Assembly (NCBI GenBank): GCA_050084515.1
Contig: CM114273.1
Location: 372,001 to 436,000, forward strand
Direction of reading: 5' to 3'
Length of the DNA: 64,000 nucleotides
Origin: Blasia pusilla
Taxonomy: Eukaryota > Marchantiophyta > Marchantiopsida > Blasiales
Position numbers and translations under genes: made by a program. A model generated the notes under the pieces. It was not told the DNA's origin. It saw only the letters and a program-made list of their open reading frames with translations, and ran no database searches. Within the stretch, counting starts at the first letter, position 1. Every line of letters starts with the position of its first letter. Positions 33,254 to 46,397 of this stretch are shown here, in pieces.

Positions 33254-36200
33254 TAACACATTGTTATACGACCAAAAGAAAGTGTCTTTCATTTTGTATC
33301 CTAGTTAGGATGAACATTTTGAGCAAGTCCTCCTTCCCATAAATTCACCCAACACCTGAAGTTCCACAACCGGTTCTTGCTTAACAAATGGCCGAATGCA
33401 CTAGTCTCAGGAATTTTTGCTGTCTAGTGTTTCCTGACTTCCTTTGTTTAAAACGGTCGCACATAGAGCTTCTGCTGCGTTTCCCAGCATCTCAAATCCA
33501 TTGTTTCTTTTGTATAGAAGGGTGAACCAATCAACATCATCTTTCTGCTGTGAAGCTTTCCCAAGCACTCACTTGTGATCTGGGTAAGTGTCTTTCTCAC
33601 TGCCACTCCCTAGGCCTATGAGGTGAACATAACTATCAGGGCAGAGAGTCCATAGTCCTCATGATCTGGGAAAACAATTCATGGGTTGCTAGCATAATCA
33701 TGTCCACAGTTTGAGTAGAAGCTTGTCACCTCTCCACTTGTCATGAGTGCATGAGGGGATTATGGTCTTCTAGTCCACCTTCAAGCCATGGTGCACACTC
33801 CCTAACCCCACTCTTGATTTAGGGAAGGGAGAATGGTCCTCTACTCTACCATTGAATCACGTGCGTAGCCACCACCCACTTTCCAGCTCTCTTCATATGG
33901 GGAAGGGATGATGGTCTCCCATGGGAGAAAGAGATAACGGAATCTTCAAACAGATGAGAACTTCATGAACAAACTCCTCTGGTTTACATTCTGGACCAGC
34001 CCCCACTTGAGAGGATTGGGGCTTGTGAGCCTGTTCGACAAGGAGCCACTTCAAAACCAATCTATTACTCTCCGTCGTAATCTTCAACAGATTAGTCGTA
34101 TATGAACTCTTCTCGAGGAGGCACTTAGAGGTTGATTCCATGGAGAGTCAATTTAGTTGCCGCTATACACACATCAATTTTTTTCCCGCAGGTAATGCAC
34201 GAATATCCGGTAGTTTGTTACAATAGCCAAAGAAACGATGGCCTTGCCATGTTGGACAGACGTGCCCCAAAGTTTTGGGCGCAGAGAAAACTCCTAGACC
34301 TCTGGGATTGTCATGATCTGCTTGGCATATAGTCAGCCGCTCAAGAAGGAACCATGAAGTAAAACTTCACATGGTTCAGAAATGATGAACGACTCTTCCA
34401 TTCGATATTGGTGCATGTGGAATTGAGACAAGGTAATGAATGATTAATAGTAATACTTTGGGCCAAGGGAGTGATTGGGCAGTAGACAAAGGGAGTACAA
34501 CAAAAGATTTTATAAATGTTAAATAAAAATCTTAGGAACGGGCAGCAACCCCAGCGACGACCACGTCAGCCATTCTTCCCAGAGGTGGACTCGCTGACAT
34601 GGCAGGAATGACTAAGAGCTTTTTCTTCAAATTTTTTGAGGATGAAAAACTGGATGAGCGAAAAGGTAATCATATTATTGTGCAAAGGCACCAAGAAAAG
34701 AAGGGAAATTCGGGCCATAGAAATAAAGAAATTGGCACTCCTCGGGGTGATTGTATAAGGCCAACAAAGGCGAAATAGGTTTATATGTTCAGAAATCATG
34801 GTCAAAGAGATTCCACACTCCTTAAAACACTTGGTGTGGAACTAATATTTAAGCAAAAATTTTGGAATATTTCTTAATTTATGATTGTTAGTTTAATATT
34901 TTCATCTCATCAATTATTAATAGACACGTTTTATTGAGTCAAACATAGGGGTTTTTAACAAACCCATTATACTCTTAATAGAGTAGAGTTAGTTGTCTTG
35001 TTTTTCCAATGATCACATCTATCACGTTTCCGAGCCATACATTTCCATTTGTGGACACAACTCAAGAGTGTTCAATGTCCTCCTATGGCACTCAATTTTA
35101 CCTTTGCTTTATAGTTTTCAAGACCTTACATTATTTGGGTTGCATGACATGTTACAAACAGAGATTCTTGTTTGACACGTGACGAAATATGCATGAAAAT
35201 AAATTCAAATTTTAAATAAAAACTCTTTTCTGCTTGAATCATCTATATTATTATACTATTAACACTTACACCTATCACAATTCATGCTCTCTTCTCGTGG
35301 AATTGGCATTATGCTTCACGAGAAATTTATCAAAAAATAATTTTCCATTAGTTTAAAGAGATGAAAGAAAAAAAGCAGCAAAAGGAGAAAGAAAATTACC
35401 GATGAAAAGTCTTTCACCTCAACTATTTAGGGTTCTCTTTTTCCCCATACTAGGCACTGCCCGAGACCACATATATGCATGGTTATGTGCGTATATCTAC
35501 TGGTGTCATTTTCTGACATGTTTTCAGAAATGCTCTTCACGAGAATAAATTTCTAGAAAAGGGCCAACTTTCTATGAGATATAAGACACACCAAAAGTGC
35601 TTTACACCAACAAACAAAAGACCAGCTTAAGTTCTAAGTGTCATGGGAGATAACACTAGTTTAGAACCTTCATTTCACATGTGGCCATTCTAATTTGGGT
35701 AACGATGTCGCTTAACCCATTGACGAAACACTAAATTACCTTCGTATGTGTGTTGCATTTATGTGGTGATATTTTAAGTTTCCTCTTGGACAGATTTGGT
35801 TAACATATTTCTCGCCTAAGACCAATTTTGGATTGATAATTAGCCGACCACATTTAAAGCCTACATAGACGTCTTTCACCCTTTCTTACAGAATTTCTCT
35901 AAGAGCTTGATTCAATATATCCTTTCGACTCCGCCAAAAATATTCATTCTTCCTTTCCACAAAAAGTAATTCGACCCATCATTAAATGTGGACTGTTGAA
36001 GTGATTTTGCCTGGAGAGTGGGAGTCTGCGACCTTATAACAGAAAGTTGATCGTTCACTTGCGTTGAGGGCTTTCAAAGTTTCACATACGGTTTTTACCA
36101 TGCACACCTCATGTTATGAAGACCATGTTAACCAACTCTAGTTCCTGATTCTGGTCAATCATGTTTTCTCTTTTGTGATTAATTGCCATTTCATACCCTT

Positions 36201-37048
36201 TTACTGGGTCATTCCCACACTCATGAATTCTGGCATATCAAGATCTCACACTTTTCCAATCTAGCGCCTTCAACAGTCCCTAACCTTATTGCAGAAATCA
36301 TGGAGATCGATAGGTGTATACAACCCTCTGCCATCAGCAGGCTGAACTCACCCATTACTCAGGAGTAGATGCCATGAAGGCCAGGTTGGAGTAAGTCACA
36401 GCTCTGCCTCAATTAGGCATGGCTTGAGTAACTGGCAAAAGTGAAACCTAGCTGAATCAGTACTGAATGGTAAGAACTAATATCTTGCCCTAACTCACCT
36501 CTTTAGGCAGACACATCTCAACCACAGGTCTCTTCACAGTGATCCGCCTCAAGTCTTTCCACAGCGGCCTGCCTCTGAAATCAGACCCCCATCAATCTCA
36601 TCACGTACTAAACTACCATCACCAGGACTGGGGCAAAACAAAGCAATCAGTAAATGTAGGCCCAGTCAGATCTTCAGTCAAACTCACAGCATCTGCACAT
36701 ATTTGATTAAGCTTGTTTCACCATCTAGGAAAAAATAACTGAAGACAGCAAGCCGCAGAATAATCGCTTACAGTTTCACACAAGACTTGCAGACACTTCA
36801 TTTTAAAATCAAAGATGCAATGAAAGTTCTTAGTCCAAACTCAGGGCAGACCTTAGCAGCACAACCAAATATGGCAAATTGAGTTGAAGTTCATACAAAT
36901 CTCATCTGATACTTCACCTTAAGTCCAGATGGGGATTCAATAGGAAATAGTTAACAATGCACTAAACACATTTAAGTGTGTAAGAGATCTCCTCCCGCTC
37001 AATTTCTCGGGTTATGCTCATCTTGTGAAACTTAGCCACTACAGATGG
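33254..37048. other. Intergenic DNA: CHR8 3' flank then AT-rich repeat remains
   Basis: 33254 to about 34500 is moderate in GC, probably 3'UTR and flank. From about 34500 it is AT-rich. A Helitron-like 5' end, TCTATATTATTATACTATTA, occurs at 35243; no matching 3' end was found. The phrase CCCCAAAGTTTTGGGCGC at 34265 recalls the MITE interior. No gene recognised. Confidence 0.4.
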
Positions 37049-38026
37049 CTATAATGTCAAATATCCCACATTTACCTCCTCTTTGTGTGTTGATTTACTT
37101 TTCTTACTTGCAGGTTCTCTCTCTGCATTTTTTACAACAGGTTTTGCTTTTTCTGCAGGCTTTGGATGAGGAGGCTGTTTCTTTGGCCGTGTGGCAGCTT
37201 TATAACCACCATAGAAAAGTAGACCCCAGCCTGCGAGAGACACAAATACAAACTGCACTCGACTACTGTTGGTCAGCATTTATTAAGACTCTTTTGCAAT
37301 ATCTCATATCCAAGTCAAGCCCAAAATATGGAAGAGCAGCTGATGTGCTCAACCATGTTAATGGTTCTTGTTTAATCCTCTCTTGCCTCTCAAAGAACAC
37401 CTTGCCGCAAGCACAAAGGTTTAAACCCAAGCCTCGGCGTGTTGTGACGTAGGGTGAAACAGCACAGCCATTATCAATCCTGAATTTCACGATCTAATCT
37501 TAATCCAGTAAATGTCCGAGGAGAGATGAACAGCTTGTAAAGTATGATCTCTTTCATTGCCGACGAGGATTATTTTTCTGCTTTCTTGCTAAAACCTGTA
37601 GCAGCTTTGTACCCACCATAGAAAAGTAGACCCCAGCCTGCGAGTGACGCAAATACAAACTGCAATACCATGACCACAATTAGACCTCCATCCCATGGTC
37701 TCTATACACTTTGTCTCCAGAAGCTCATGACAGGAATGATCTGCATTACGACCCAGTAGAGAGGGGGAAGAACACTTTTGAACGACACAATCTCGAGGAG
37801 AATCCCTCCACTACCACAAACGCGATCCAGGATTGTCTTGCAAGTCTCAAGTCTTCCAAGGAATATTGAACTTAGTAAATTTACGACCTGCTTTCAGGGA
37901 CGACAACAAGAAAAGTATAACTCTCGGAAATTGTGAAGTAGGCTAAACTTACATGCTCTTCCTTCCACTTGGAAGGACTTGATGGATCTTCCCACATGTT
38001 CACTCTTGCTGGTCCATGCCCGTGAT
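37049..38026 (-). CDS. Small single-helix membrane protein with two alternative terminal exons (partial, first exon not found)
   Basis: Internal exon 37953-38026 encodes HGHGPARVNMWEDPSSPSKW and then KEEH, ending CAT|GTAAGT. Terminal exon A (37570-37659) adds FVFASLAGWGLLFYGGYK, AATGFSKKAEK and a stop. A second copy, exon B (37049-37252), has the same acceptor context (GCAG|TTTGTGTTTG) and phase. It encodes FVFVSLAGWGLLFYGGYK, then a long basic tail (RPKKQPPHPKPAEKAKPVV...). Both join in frame. The protein has one transmembrane segment. It looks like a small organelle membrane subunit; a mitochondrial complex accessory protein is my guess only. The ATG exon lies upstream of 38026 and was not identified: the preceding intron ends TAG at 38027, and exon phase requires one nucleotide from upstream. 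Confidence 0.65.
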
Positions 38027-39369
38027 CTACATCACAAAATGTCGAAATCCACGTCAAGGCAATTTCTTATTCCACTTCAGGTTACTTCATTCAATTGATT
38101 CCACAAGTAGAAGTCCGCATTGGAATTACGTAACAAAGAAACATGAAAGTAGGTACATCAGGCTTCCAGCGCTACTGCGCTACGCCATTGCAGGCGCTAC
38201 TGAAAATTCTGTAGTCCTCGATCGGCCCGTATCAAATCCATAGAGAGAAAGAGCGAGGGGTGACTGCCGATGCACGACGAAATCGGAGCAACGTGCGAAG
38301 AGCGAAGAACAAAGAACGAGGTCGTGAGGAGAAATCTGGTTCGGAGCTAGATATCCTATCTCTGCTTGAAGCAGCTTGACTGATCCGATTATCCAACCCC
38401 AAACCTAAAATCCTAAGGTCATGCTTTCCTAATACGATGCATGCGACGTAGTGCACTCTAATCATTCAATCGCACGGACCTCAAGGATGGATACGGCGGA
38501 CTCCAATTCCAGCACATTCCAGCCTATTCCAAACGACGGGTAATAGACCTCGCAATTTAGGGTAAAAATGGACCATTAATCTCAGGCACCGCACGGACTA
38601 CAGTACATCCATCCAATTCCTCATGCAATTCACAACCACACCCGCGAGAAACCGCTCGCCGATCCAAAACCGCGCAAAACGCACCAGCAGCGAACGTTCG
38701 GGAAGCCGTGGAATTGCATGGCTTCGCGGGGCTCAAAAGCGCGGAAGAACGAAGCTGCAAGAGGCGTGATCCCGCTCGTGCACCGGCCATCATCGCCATA
38801 GCTGATCTCGATCTCCTCCCTCTCCAAATCCTCCCTCCACTCCACTCCTCCTCCTCCTCCTCCTCCTCCTCCTCCTTCTCCACTCAGCGCCCGCGCCAAA
38901 TCGCCCTCCTCTCCCGCCCGCGCCTAATCGTTCTCCGCTGCAAGGCCGCGCGGCTGAATGCAGAATCTTACGATCGGAGGCACGAAGAAGGAGATGGTCA
39001 GCCCTCCCTTCCCTCTGGTGCCCGCGGGCAGGTATCCTCTATACGGGTCAGGGTATATGCGCTATAGGGCATATCTTAAACTCACCTCATAAATAAAACA
39101 AGGCTTGAATAAAAGGGTCGTGGGAACCTCCCAGGGTTTGGTTAAGAAGTGAAATAATAAAATAAAGTTAGTACGTTCCCATAACTTCATTATCAATATT
39201 AAAAATTGTGTATTATTATCGGAGGAGCGATTTTCAAATGGCGACACGAGGATTATATCACGTGTCTGCGAACCTATTGCATGGCATGAGCATTCAAGTA
39301 ACATTCAAAATTAGGTATCAATTTCGGGACCATGGAAGGGACATCGCATGGTCCACTCACAAATCCTAA
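38027..39369. other. Upstream region of the small membrane-protein gene; (TCC)n tract
   Basis: GC-rich between 38250 and 39040, as other 5' regions here; the missing first exon probably lies in it. A (TCC)n run at 38845-38876 produces long but meaningless frames on both strands. Confidence 0.35.
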
Positions 39370-40834
39370 CTAGTAAGTAATTATTTGCCCATGACATGCA
39401 CTCAACTGGATGAAAATGAAACTAGTATTTTTTAATTTTGTTTAATGGGAAAGAAAATTGAATTGGACAGAAAAATGTTAAGTGGAGAGAGAAAGTCAAA
39501 AGATACTCAAATTGTTAAAGAGAAGAAAAGAAAATGGAGTGGAGTGAGTAAAATGATGAAAAATACTAACACCATACCTAGAGTAGGGAAAAACAAATAT
39601 TAGTATGAAGAGAATAGATAAATACTAACACTTCATATAGTAGCAAGCATTTGTGAACTCTTCACAACCCCTACTACTAGGCCGTATTCAGCGGTTTCCT
39701 CTCTCTTGTCGCCACATATTATGGCGGACTCTCGATGCCAAATCAATTCACTCTGCAGAGGCTACATAATGCAAAATATTTCCTTAGAACTTCTCAACAG
39801 TAAGATGTGAATGGAGATGTGAACCAATTTAATAAAGAGATATTCTTATACAAATGGAGAATATAATGAATTCCTTACAATATTTTGAAATTATAAATTT
39901 GAAAAATATGTAAGATAATTTTTTTCTTAAATATTTGAATAATCATACAACTCTAATTCTGATATTAACTTTTTTTTCACTTTAAAAATAGTAATAATTA
40001 ATTTTTCAGCTCAAATCTTTGAATTCATAAAATAAAATGACTCATTTTGATCCAAAGTTTGTTTCAAAATATTCTTTATAAATCCCTCGCAATAAAAGTT
40101 TGAAAAAAAAATTCCAAACACTTAAAAGGATTTTCATCCTTTGGAAGAAAAATATTTTTCTATTATTCTATTACTATCTTTTTTGAAATTTTCCAAAATA
40201 TCGAGTAATTTCCCTTCCAAAATTAACTTGAAATAAAAAGATTTTATAAATATTTAAATAAGATTTAATTTTTTTTATGGGAAAAATAAATTTAATATGA
40301 AAAGATTCAAAAAATATTCATGGGCATTAAAATTTTCAAACATTTTATTTATTTTTAAACCAAAAATTAACATATTTACTAAAACTTCCTTACTATTGAG
40401 TTTTGGCTTAGTACAGAACAAATTTAAGAATTGAAAGGCTTCACATGCGGCATTCATTGGAAGCCTTTGAGCCATAGCTACCGCCCTTAACATTATGATA
40501 CTATGATATCGGGTCTATACTCTAAGAGGGCTTTAACAATATCATCTCCCTCAAAAAATTCTTGATTTGAAAGTTATGGAAACATATTGTTTATGATAGA
40601 GAATCATAATAATTAAAAGTGATTTATTTCTATCATTTTTAGCATCCCATTAGGAATGAGGCAAAGTTTCCAACTTAGATCATTTCCACATTTAATTACT
40701 AATGGGTATATTAAACTTAATCAAGATTTCAAACTTATGTGTCTGGGAACATTTACGGGAATATGGAAACTTCACTATTTATACATAGATGTTTCCATAT
40801 TATTATTAGAGTCAATCCTCCTATATAATATAGA
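39370..40834 (-). mobile_element. About 1.47-kb non-autonomous Helitron
   Basis: Minus strand: begins after host A with TCTATATTATATAGGAGG at 40834. It ends near GTGCATGTCATGGGC, a degenerate stem-loop, then ATTACTTACTAG before host T at 39370. The interior is AT-rich with no helicase frame. Confidence 0.5.
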
Positions 40835-42461
40835 TTAAGGTAGGAAGGTTTTTATTTGCAAACTTCTGTATTATTCACACATGACAATGGGGTAGTAAGA
40901 AAATATTTTAGTAAAAAGGCCCGAAATAAAGCTTTTTTGAATATTTAGGCAACATGATTATTGGCCCTGTGGGTCGTCTCTTTTCTTGTATTTCTCATTG
41001 GTTCTCTTGTACCCTATAATTGATGCCTTGGTTTCATGGATCTCCTCATGATTAGCCATGAAGGTAGGTAGATATGTGATGATAAGTTGGAACCATTTTT
41101 ATTTTGTATGCCCCATCAAGGAACCCCTTCCATTCCTTGACTAGTCATTCCGTCTTTGTATTTATTTAAAGGGTTGTTGATGGGATTATGAACAAATTTT
41201 TACATCTTTAAGTTTCAAGGTCCAAAACCAAATTTATATTCCACATAAGGTCCTTTTAGCATTTGAGAACGTAATCCCATGGACCAAAGCATCATTGTGA
41301 TGAATGATCAACCATTAGGAGACAATAAATCTCATTTGGGAGGACAATACAATGATTGTATTAATTTACATAAACGTCAACTTCTCTCTCTAAGGTTTAC
41401 ATTTGGAGTGAACTCATTCTTTCTATTGGAATTTTGTGGGAGTTTCTCCTCTTTTTTTAAAGGAGAAGGTAGATAAGTTTGTAGGAATGTCCCCCTTTTT
41501 CTCAACCAAATAGTTTGTAACCTTGGAAGCTTTTGACGCTTTGAATCATATGTGTTCTTCTTTTAAGAGTTCTCTTATCTCGGTTTTTATCAATGGTGTC
41601 TTTTTCCATAGACTCAAAGTTTATCATTTAATGTTTCATGGTATGTTACTTCAACTTTGTTCCATAAAAATGGCTGATTGTTTTTGCAAGACGATTTTAA
41701 CGAATCTAGTTCTCAAAATTTAACTTTCATTGCAATCAATATTCGAAGGCAAGATATTGTCACTTTGTAATAAGCTAAGTTAGTTTCGTTACATAGTAAA
41801 GTAAAAGAGCATCCTTATGACTTTTTTTAACAATTGTTTTCGGCAAAGTTCCATACGCGAAGGTTTGCATGAGGAGAATCAACCCTTAGGCTCTAAAGTG
41901 TAAATTTTAGAACAAATTTTGGGATAGGTTGTATTTTGGACTAACAAGGCATGGAAGGACCATAATTTTCACCTCCTAGTTATGAATGGAAAAAATGATT
42001 TATATTAATTATGATCGCAATGTATGAATCCTTTTCAAGCCCAAGTTTCAAGGTATTTACATTACAAGAATAACAACACTAATGATAACAAACATCTAAT
42101 CCATGGATAAGGTCTCTCATAAGGTAGTACCTTTAGTTGAATATTTAACTCATCGGAGTGAAATCAAGGCATAATGTGACATGTGGTTTTCAAGACCTAG
42201 ACTTCCAAAACTCGAAATAATTTCAAAGTAAAAGATTAAATTCAATATGATTTTAATGTAAAATTCAATTTGTAAGTAATTGAGTTTCCTTATTCAACCA
42301 TCCAACTATATTGTAGATTATTTTTTCATGGAATACCTGGTTCTATGACTAAATATCAGTTTTGGGCTAATATGGGCATGAAAGGAAAAATAGCAAGGGG
42401 AGACACTATAAAGAATTCCATGTATAAAATTGGAAAGTTTCAAAGAAAATTTAGGGAAAAA
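40835..42461. other. AT-rich intergenic DNA, no gene recognised
   Basis: Two short plus-strand frames (41279-41476, 41523-41723) have no family signature. Likely old transposon sequence. Confidence 0.4.
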
Positions 42462-42655
42462 TCTATATTGTTATTAGAGAGTGCCTTCTTGATTTGCAAA
42501 CACAACCTGCTTGACACGTGATAACAGGGCCACAAGAAAATGTTTCCCATACTTTGGGCAAGAAGAACAAAAATTTGAATTTTTGTCTGGTATCATGAAT
42601 TCCTGCATTCTCAATGAATTTTTCTTGTGCATGGCAGGGGATGTACATGCACTAG
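42462..42655 (+). mobile_element. 194-bp Helitron, GAGAGTGCC family
   Basis: Starts after host A with TCTATATTGTTATTAGAGAG and then TGCCTTCTTGATTTGCAAAC. Ends GTGCATGGCAGGGG...CACTAG before host T. The interior shares the GGGCAAGAAGAA motif with 46094-46269. Confidence 0.65.
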
Positions 42656-44516
42656 TACCACTTTAAAAGAAACTAGCATTGAAACATTAGAAGTTGTTTA
42701 TCCCCCAATATTATACTTCCATTGGAAATTATTGTTACTTAATGATTGAAACTACTTTATCTTTTGCTTCATAGCATTTTCAAGAATATGCAAGAATTCA
42801 TTTAATAGTTAACACTTATTGTGCTTCCTCGTTTATATTCCTTTGTTACATTACACGTAGTAGATTTGCCCTTGGATCCTTGGAACTTCTAGAAATGCAA
42901 TGTATTATACAAGGTTGAATGCAAACACAAACGGTTGTGCTGATTTTTTTTATATTTAGAGAAAGAAAATTGGGCATGAAATACACATTAATTGTTTAAA
43001 CTTGAGGAAATATATGCAATTGAAAATATGAATTTCTGAAGTACAATTGCATCTTTTTTTGAAATATCTTTTGGAAGATGTCAATGTGAGTATCAATCAT
43101 CTCCTTGTAATTTTGCCGAATCAAATTCTAAAATAACCTATCACATCATAAAAGTATGTATCATCTCATGCAATATTGCAAACTTCAAAATTTTAATTTA
43201 TAATCTTTTATAGATTTGAAAAGTAACATTCATCAATAATATATAGCAATTTCTAGGTATTTCTAATTCGAAAATCTCGTGCATGTCGAGAGAAAAAATT
43301 TATGCTAAGATATCAAATGAAGGCATTCTTATTGTACGATACACATAGACCTTTTCATTTTTATTAGGAGTAATTATGGATGAAAATGAAAAACAAATAG
43401 ATACAAAACCTAAATTCATTAACCGTAGAAATTATGGAAGTTAAATGGAGGGGAATCATCTACTCATGCTTTTTCTATGTTCTTCTTTACATGTTGTCAC
43501 TAGTTATTATTGAAAATGCATCTTAGTAGTAATACAACACGCACGTGTAATGACACTGATATATCCATTAACATCTTATCAAAGACTCTTGTTAGTGTAG
43601 AGTTTATCTCAAGCGTTTAATTGTACAACTTGTTGGGTTTTTGTGTGTTGGATTGTTGGCATTTTCTTTTTGCATTCCTTACCCACTTGGATTGTTGCTA
43701 ATTTTGTCGTGTGCATACTTATCCCTACACAATATACATTGTTGTCATCGAACATACATACAAGCACGCATGATCCCATGTTAACTCATGGCATCCAAAC
43801 ATCGAGACAAGAAGTGCCAAAATATCTCCAATAAATCAAGTATGTTTCTCTCTCTCTCTCTCTCTCTCTCTCATGTCAAACCAAAACCACTTTCCTAATG
43901 AGAGGCTTGGGTTACACACACAAGGAAACGAGGACCATAGCTCCGCCACCTCCTACCAAGAGATTCAACAAAGAGAGAATCAGCTCTCAAACTCTCTTTC
44001 TTGGAGGTATATCCCCTTCCCTCTCCAAAATTCTCTCCACCGTAACCTATGCTCGCTACTCACCTCCTTGGCTCTTGACATGCTTTAGTGGGTCAAGGGC
44101 TACTTCTCAAAGTGTAAAGTCAACTATTTTCAATATGGAAACTTACCAAAAATAGTAAGTTCCTCAATATGGCTCCAAATGAACCGAAATCAAAGGGAAA
44201 CCTGCTCTCTCAGGTTACCCATGTCCTCAACATGTCATCCTTACCCTCCCGAGGTTGTCCTACAGTATTTCCAAAGGCGTTATACTAGATCTCGTCGATC
44301 TATCCTAATAGACGTGACAAAATTTTTTGTCCTCCAATGAGATTTGCTTTATATAAGTTTGTGGACCAATAAAATACGTTTGTCATATGATATTTGATTA
44401 GTATATTATTAAAATTAAATATGATTTAAAAAGATTTGCTATTCAAAATAGGTGGCTAACTTCAAATTTATGTTTTTAAGGTGAAAGTATCACATCCTCC
44501 GATTTATTATCTATTA
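42656..44516. other. AT-rich intergenic DNA with (TC)n run at about 43846-43872
   Basis: No gene recognised. Two overlapping plus-strand frames just after the TC run (43873-44155) show no family signature. Confidence 0.4.
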
Positions 44517-44706
44517 TTAGTGTGCAGTCCGTGCCATGCTCGAGAGTGTAGAGACTAATCTAGTTTCATAGAAAAAAATTCTCTCCGCCCGTACAATGGA
44601 AAATATTTCCTTGTTGCCCGTAGAGTAGGAAATATTTTCTTGCTAACTGATTGCCACATAAAGCAAAGAGGTGTTTGCAAATCAAGAAGGCACTCTCCAA
44701 TTATAA
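44517..44706 (-). mobile_element. About 190-bp Helitron, GAGAGTGCC family, inverted
   Basis: Minus strand: ATTGGAGAGTGCCTTCTTG near 44700, then TGATTTGCAAACACCTC. Ends CATGGCACGGACTGCACACTAA before host T (CTAA is a permitted CTRR end). The 5' dinucleotide is altered where it meets the next Helitron at 44707. Confidence 0.55.
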
Positions 44707-45606
44707 TCTGTATAATAATTGGCAACCCCATACACATAATACAACAAGATAGTGAGATAATAGTACAAAATAGGCAACATGTTTGAATTTTGTTGCTTGA
44801 GCCATATTAGATGGGTAGAAATAAATATGGATAGAGAAAACGGATAGGGATTTGAGTGGAATAGAATAGAAAAATGAATGAATTAATAATTTATTTAATG
44901 CTATAATGGATGGTTATAAATATTAATAAATTGGAATAATTATGTTAAATAACCAAAAATATATAATTGATGCCTTAATTCATATTTTATGGAAAGGGAA
45001 AATAAACTCTAATGGAAAAGGAGTAGATTTTGCTTAAATTTTATGAAATGAGAAAATGACTTAGGGAATTGGGATATCATTTAAATTTGAATAGAGGAGT
45101 GTAATTACTTAGAAGAGTGAAATGTTATTACTCTTCTAAGATTTTAGAAGATATAAATTATATTTAAAATCTGGAATGAATAATATGATTACTTTTTAAA
45201 ATAGTTTTATGAATTTAAATATGATAATTTGGGAAAGGAAAATAAATTTGAATGGAAAAGGAAATGATTTTGTTAATTTAAATTCAACTAAAACTTTAAT
45301 TAGTGAATGTTAATTTGGTGGGAAAAGTGGAAGGGGAAGAATAGTTATTGTTTGACTTTTGCGGAGGAGTGAAATTATGTAGGGGAGATGGATATTATTT
45401 AAAGGTGAAATTTTCTTAGTTCTTTGAGATTTAAAAAAATAAAAATTATACTTAAAATTTGAAATTAAATTAAATAGAATTTCGAATTCTAAGTATAATT
45501 TTAAAAAACTATGATTGACACATGTTTTTTAAGGCCCTTGTAATTTTTTAGGGCCCTCCTATTGAAGAAACTATGTCACGTGTGCATCGCACGGGGAACA
45601 TACTAG
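44707..45606 (+). mobile_element. 900-bp non-autonomous Helitron
   Basis: Starts after host A with TCTGTATAATAATTGGCAAC. Ends with the stem-loop CGTGTGCATCGCACGG, spacer GGAACATA and CTAG before host T at 45607. The interior is AT-rich without a transposase frame. The inverted relative is 17199-17989. Confidence 0.72.
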
Positions 45607-46093
45607 TATAGATTACTAGTAAGGGATTTTTCTAAAAAAACACCATGAGTCCAACTCATATCCTTTATGATGTGACACCTATCCCATCTACTTAGATTGT
45701 CCCATCCAAGTAACTTTGAGCAAACATGTGCAGCAATCCTCGGTCCTATTCAATCACGGGTTAGGTCAAGGAGAGTAAGAGTTGAGTTAAGCATGGAGGA
45801 GTACTTGGGCTTAAGTGAGGACACGAGACCGAATTCCACTTAAGGACCATCTGATTAGTAAGGGAGAAGTTGTCCACTGTGCGACAACCTCCTACATATT
45901 AGTTAGATGAACATAAAACTTTTATTCTTTCTTCCAAGAAGAATCCCAAGAAGAGGTCAAGGTTAACTATCTCCACCTTGGATTAGGAAATCCCGAGGAT
46001 GAATAGGTGCGAGGGCACCAATGATTAACCACTGTCATACATTGGTTATCTCATTAAGTCTACTAATTACATGTCCAAAAGTTAACAAGATAA
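45607..46093. other. Spacer between Helitrons, no gene recognised
   Basis: Moderately GC; contains another ACTAGTA just after the preceding Helitron. No open frame of note. Confidence 0.4.
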
Positions 46094-46269
46094 TCTTTAT
46101 TATTATGGGAGAGTGCCTTCTTGATTTGCAAACACCTCTTAGCTTGCAAACACCTCTCTGGCAATAGGGCAACAAGAAAATTTGTCTCCTTCTACGGGCA
46201 GGAAGAAATTTTGTTTTGCCAACAAGATTAGTCCCTTCACTCCTGTGCACGGCACGAGCTACCCACTAG
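46094..46269 (+). mobile_element. Complete 176-bp Helitron, GAGAGTGCC family
   Basis: Starts after host A with TCTTTATTATTATGGGAGAG and then TGCCTTCTTGATTTGCAAAC. Ends with stem-loop-like CCTGTGCACGGCACGAG, GCTACCCA and CTAG before host T. The clearest copy of this family in the window. Confidence 0.72.
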
Positions 46270-46397
46270 TATCTTTAAAAGGAAACTATTACTATTATGG
46301 CCCCTAAATACACTTTCCTTTTTTTTTTCTCTCTCCATCTAGGCCATCCACGCGTATTCCACACTTGTGTACTAATTACTCATCTCCCACCATCTTA

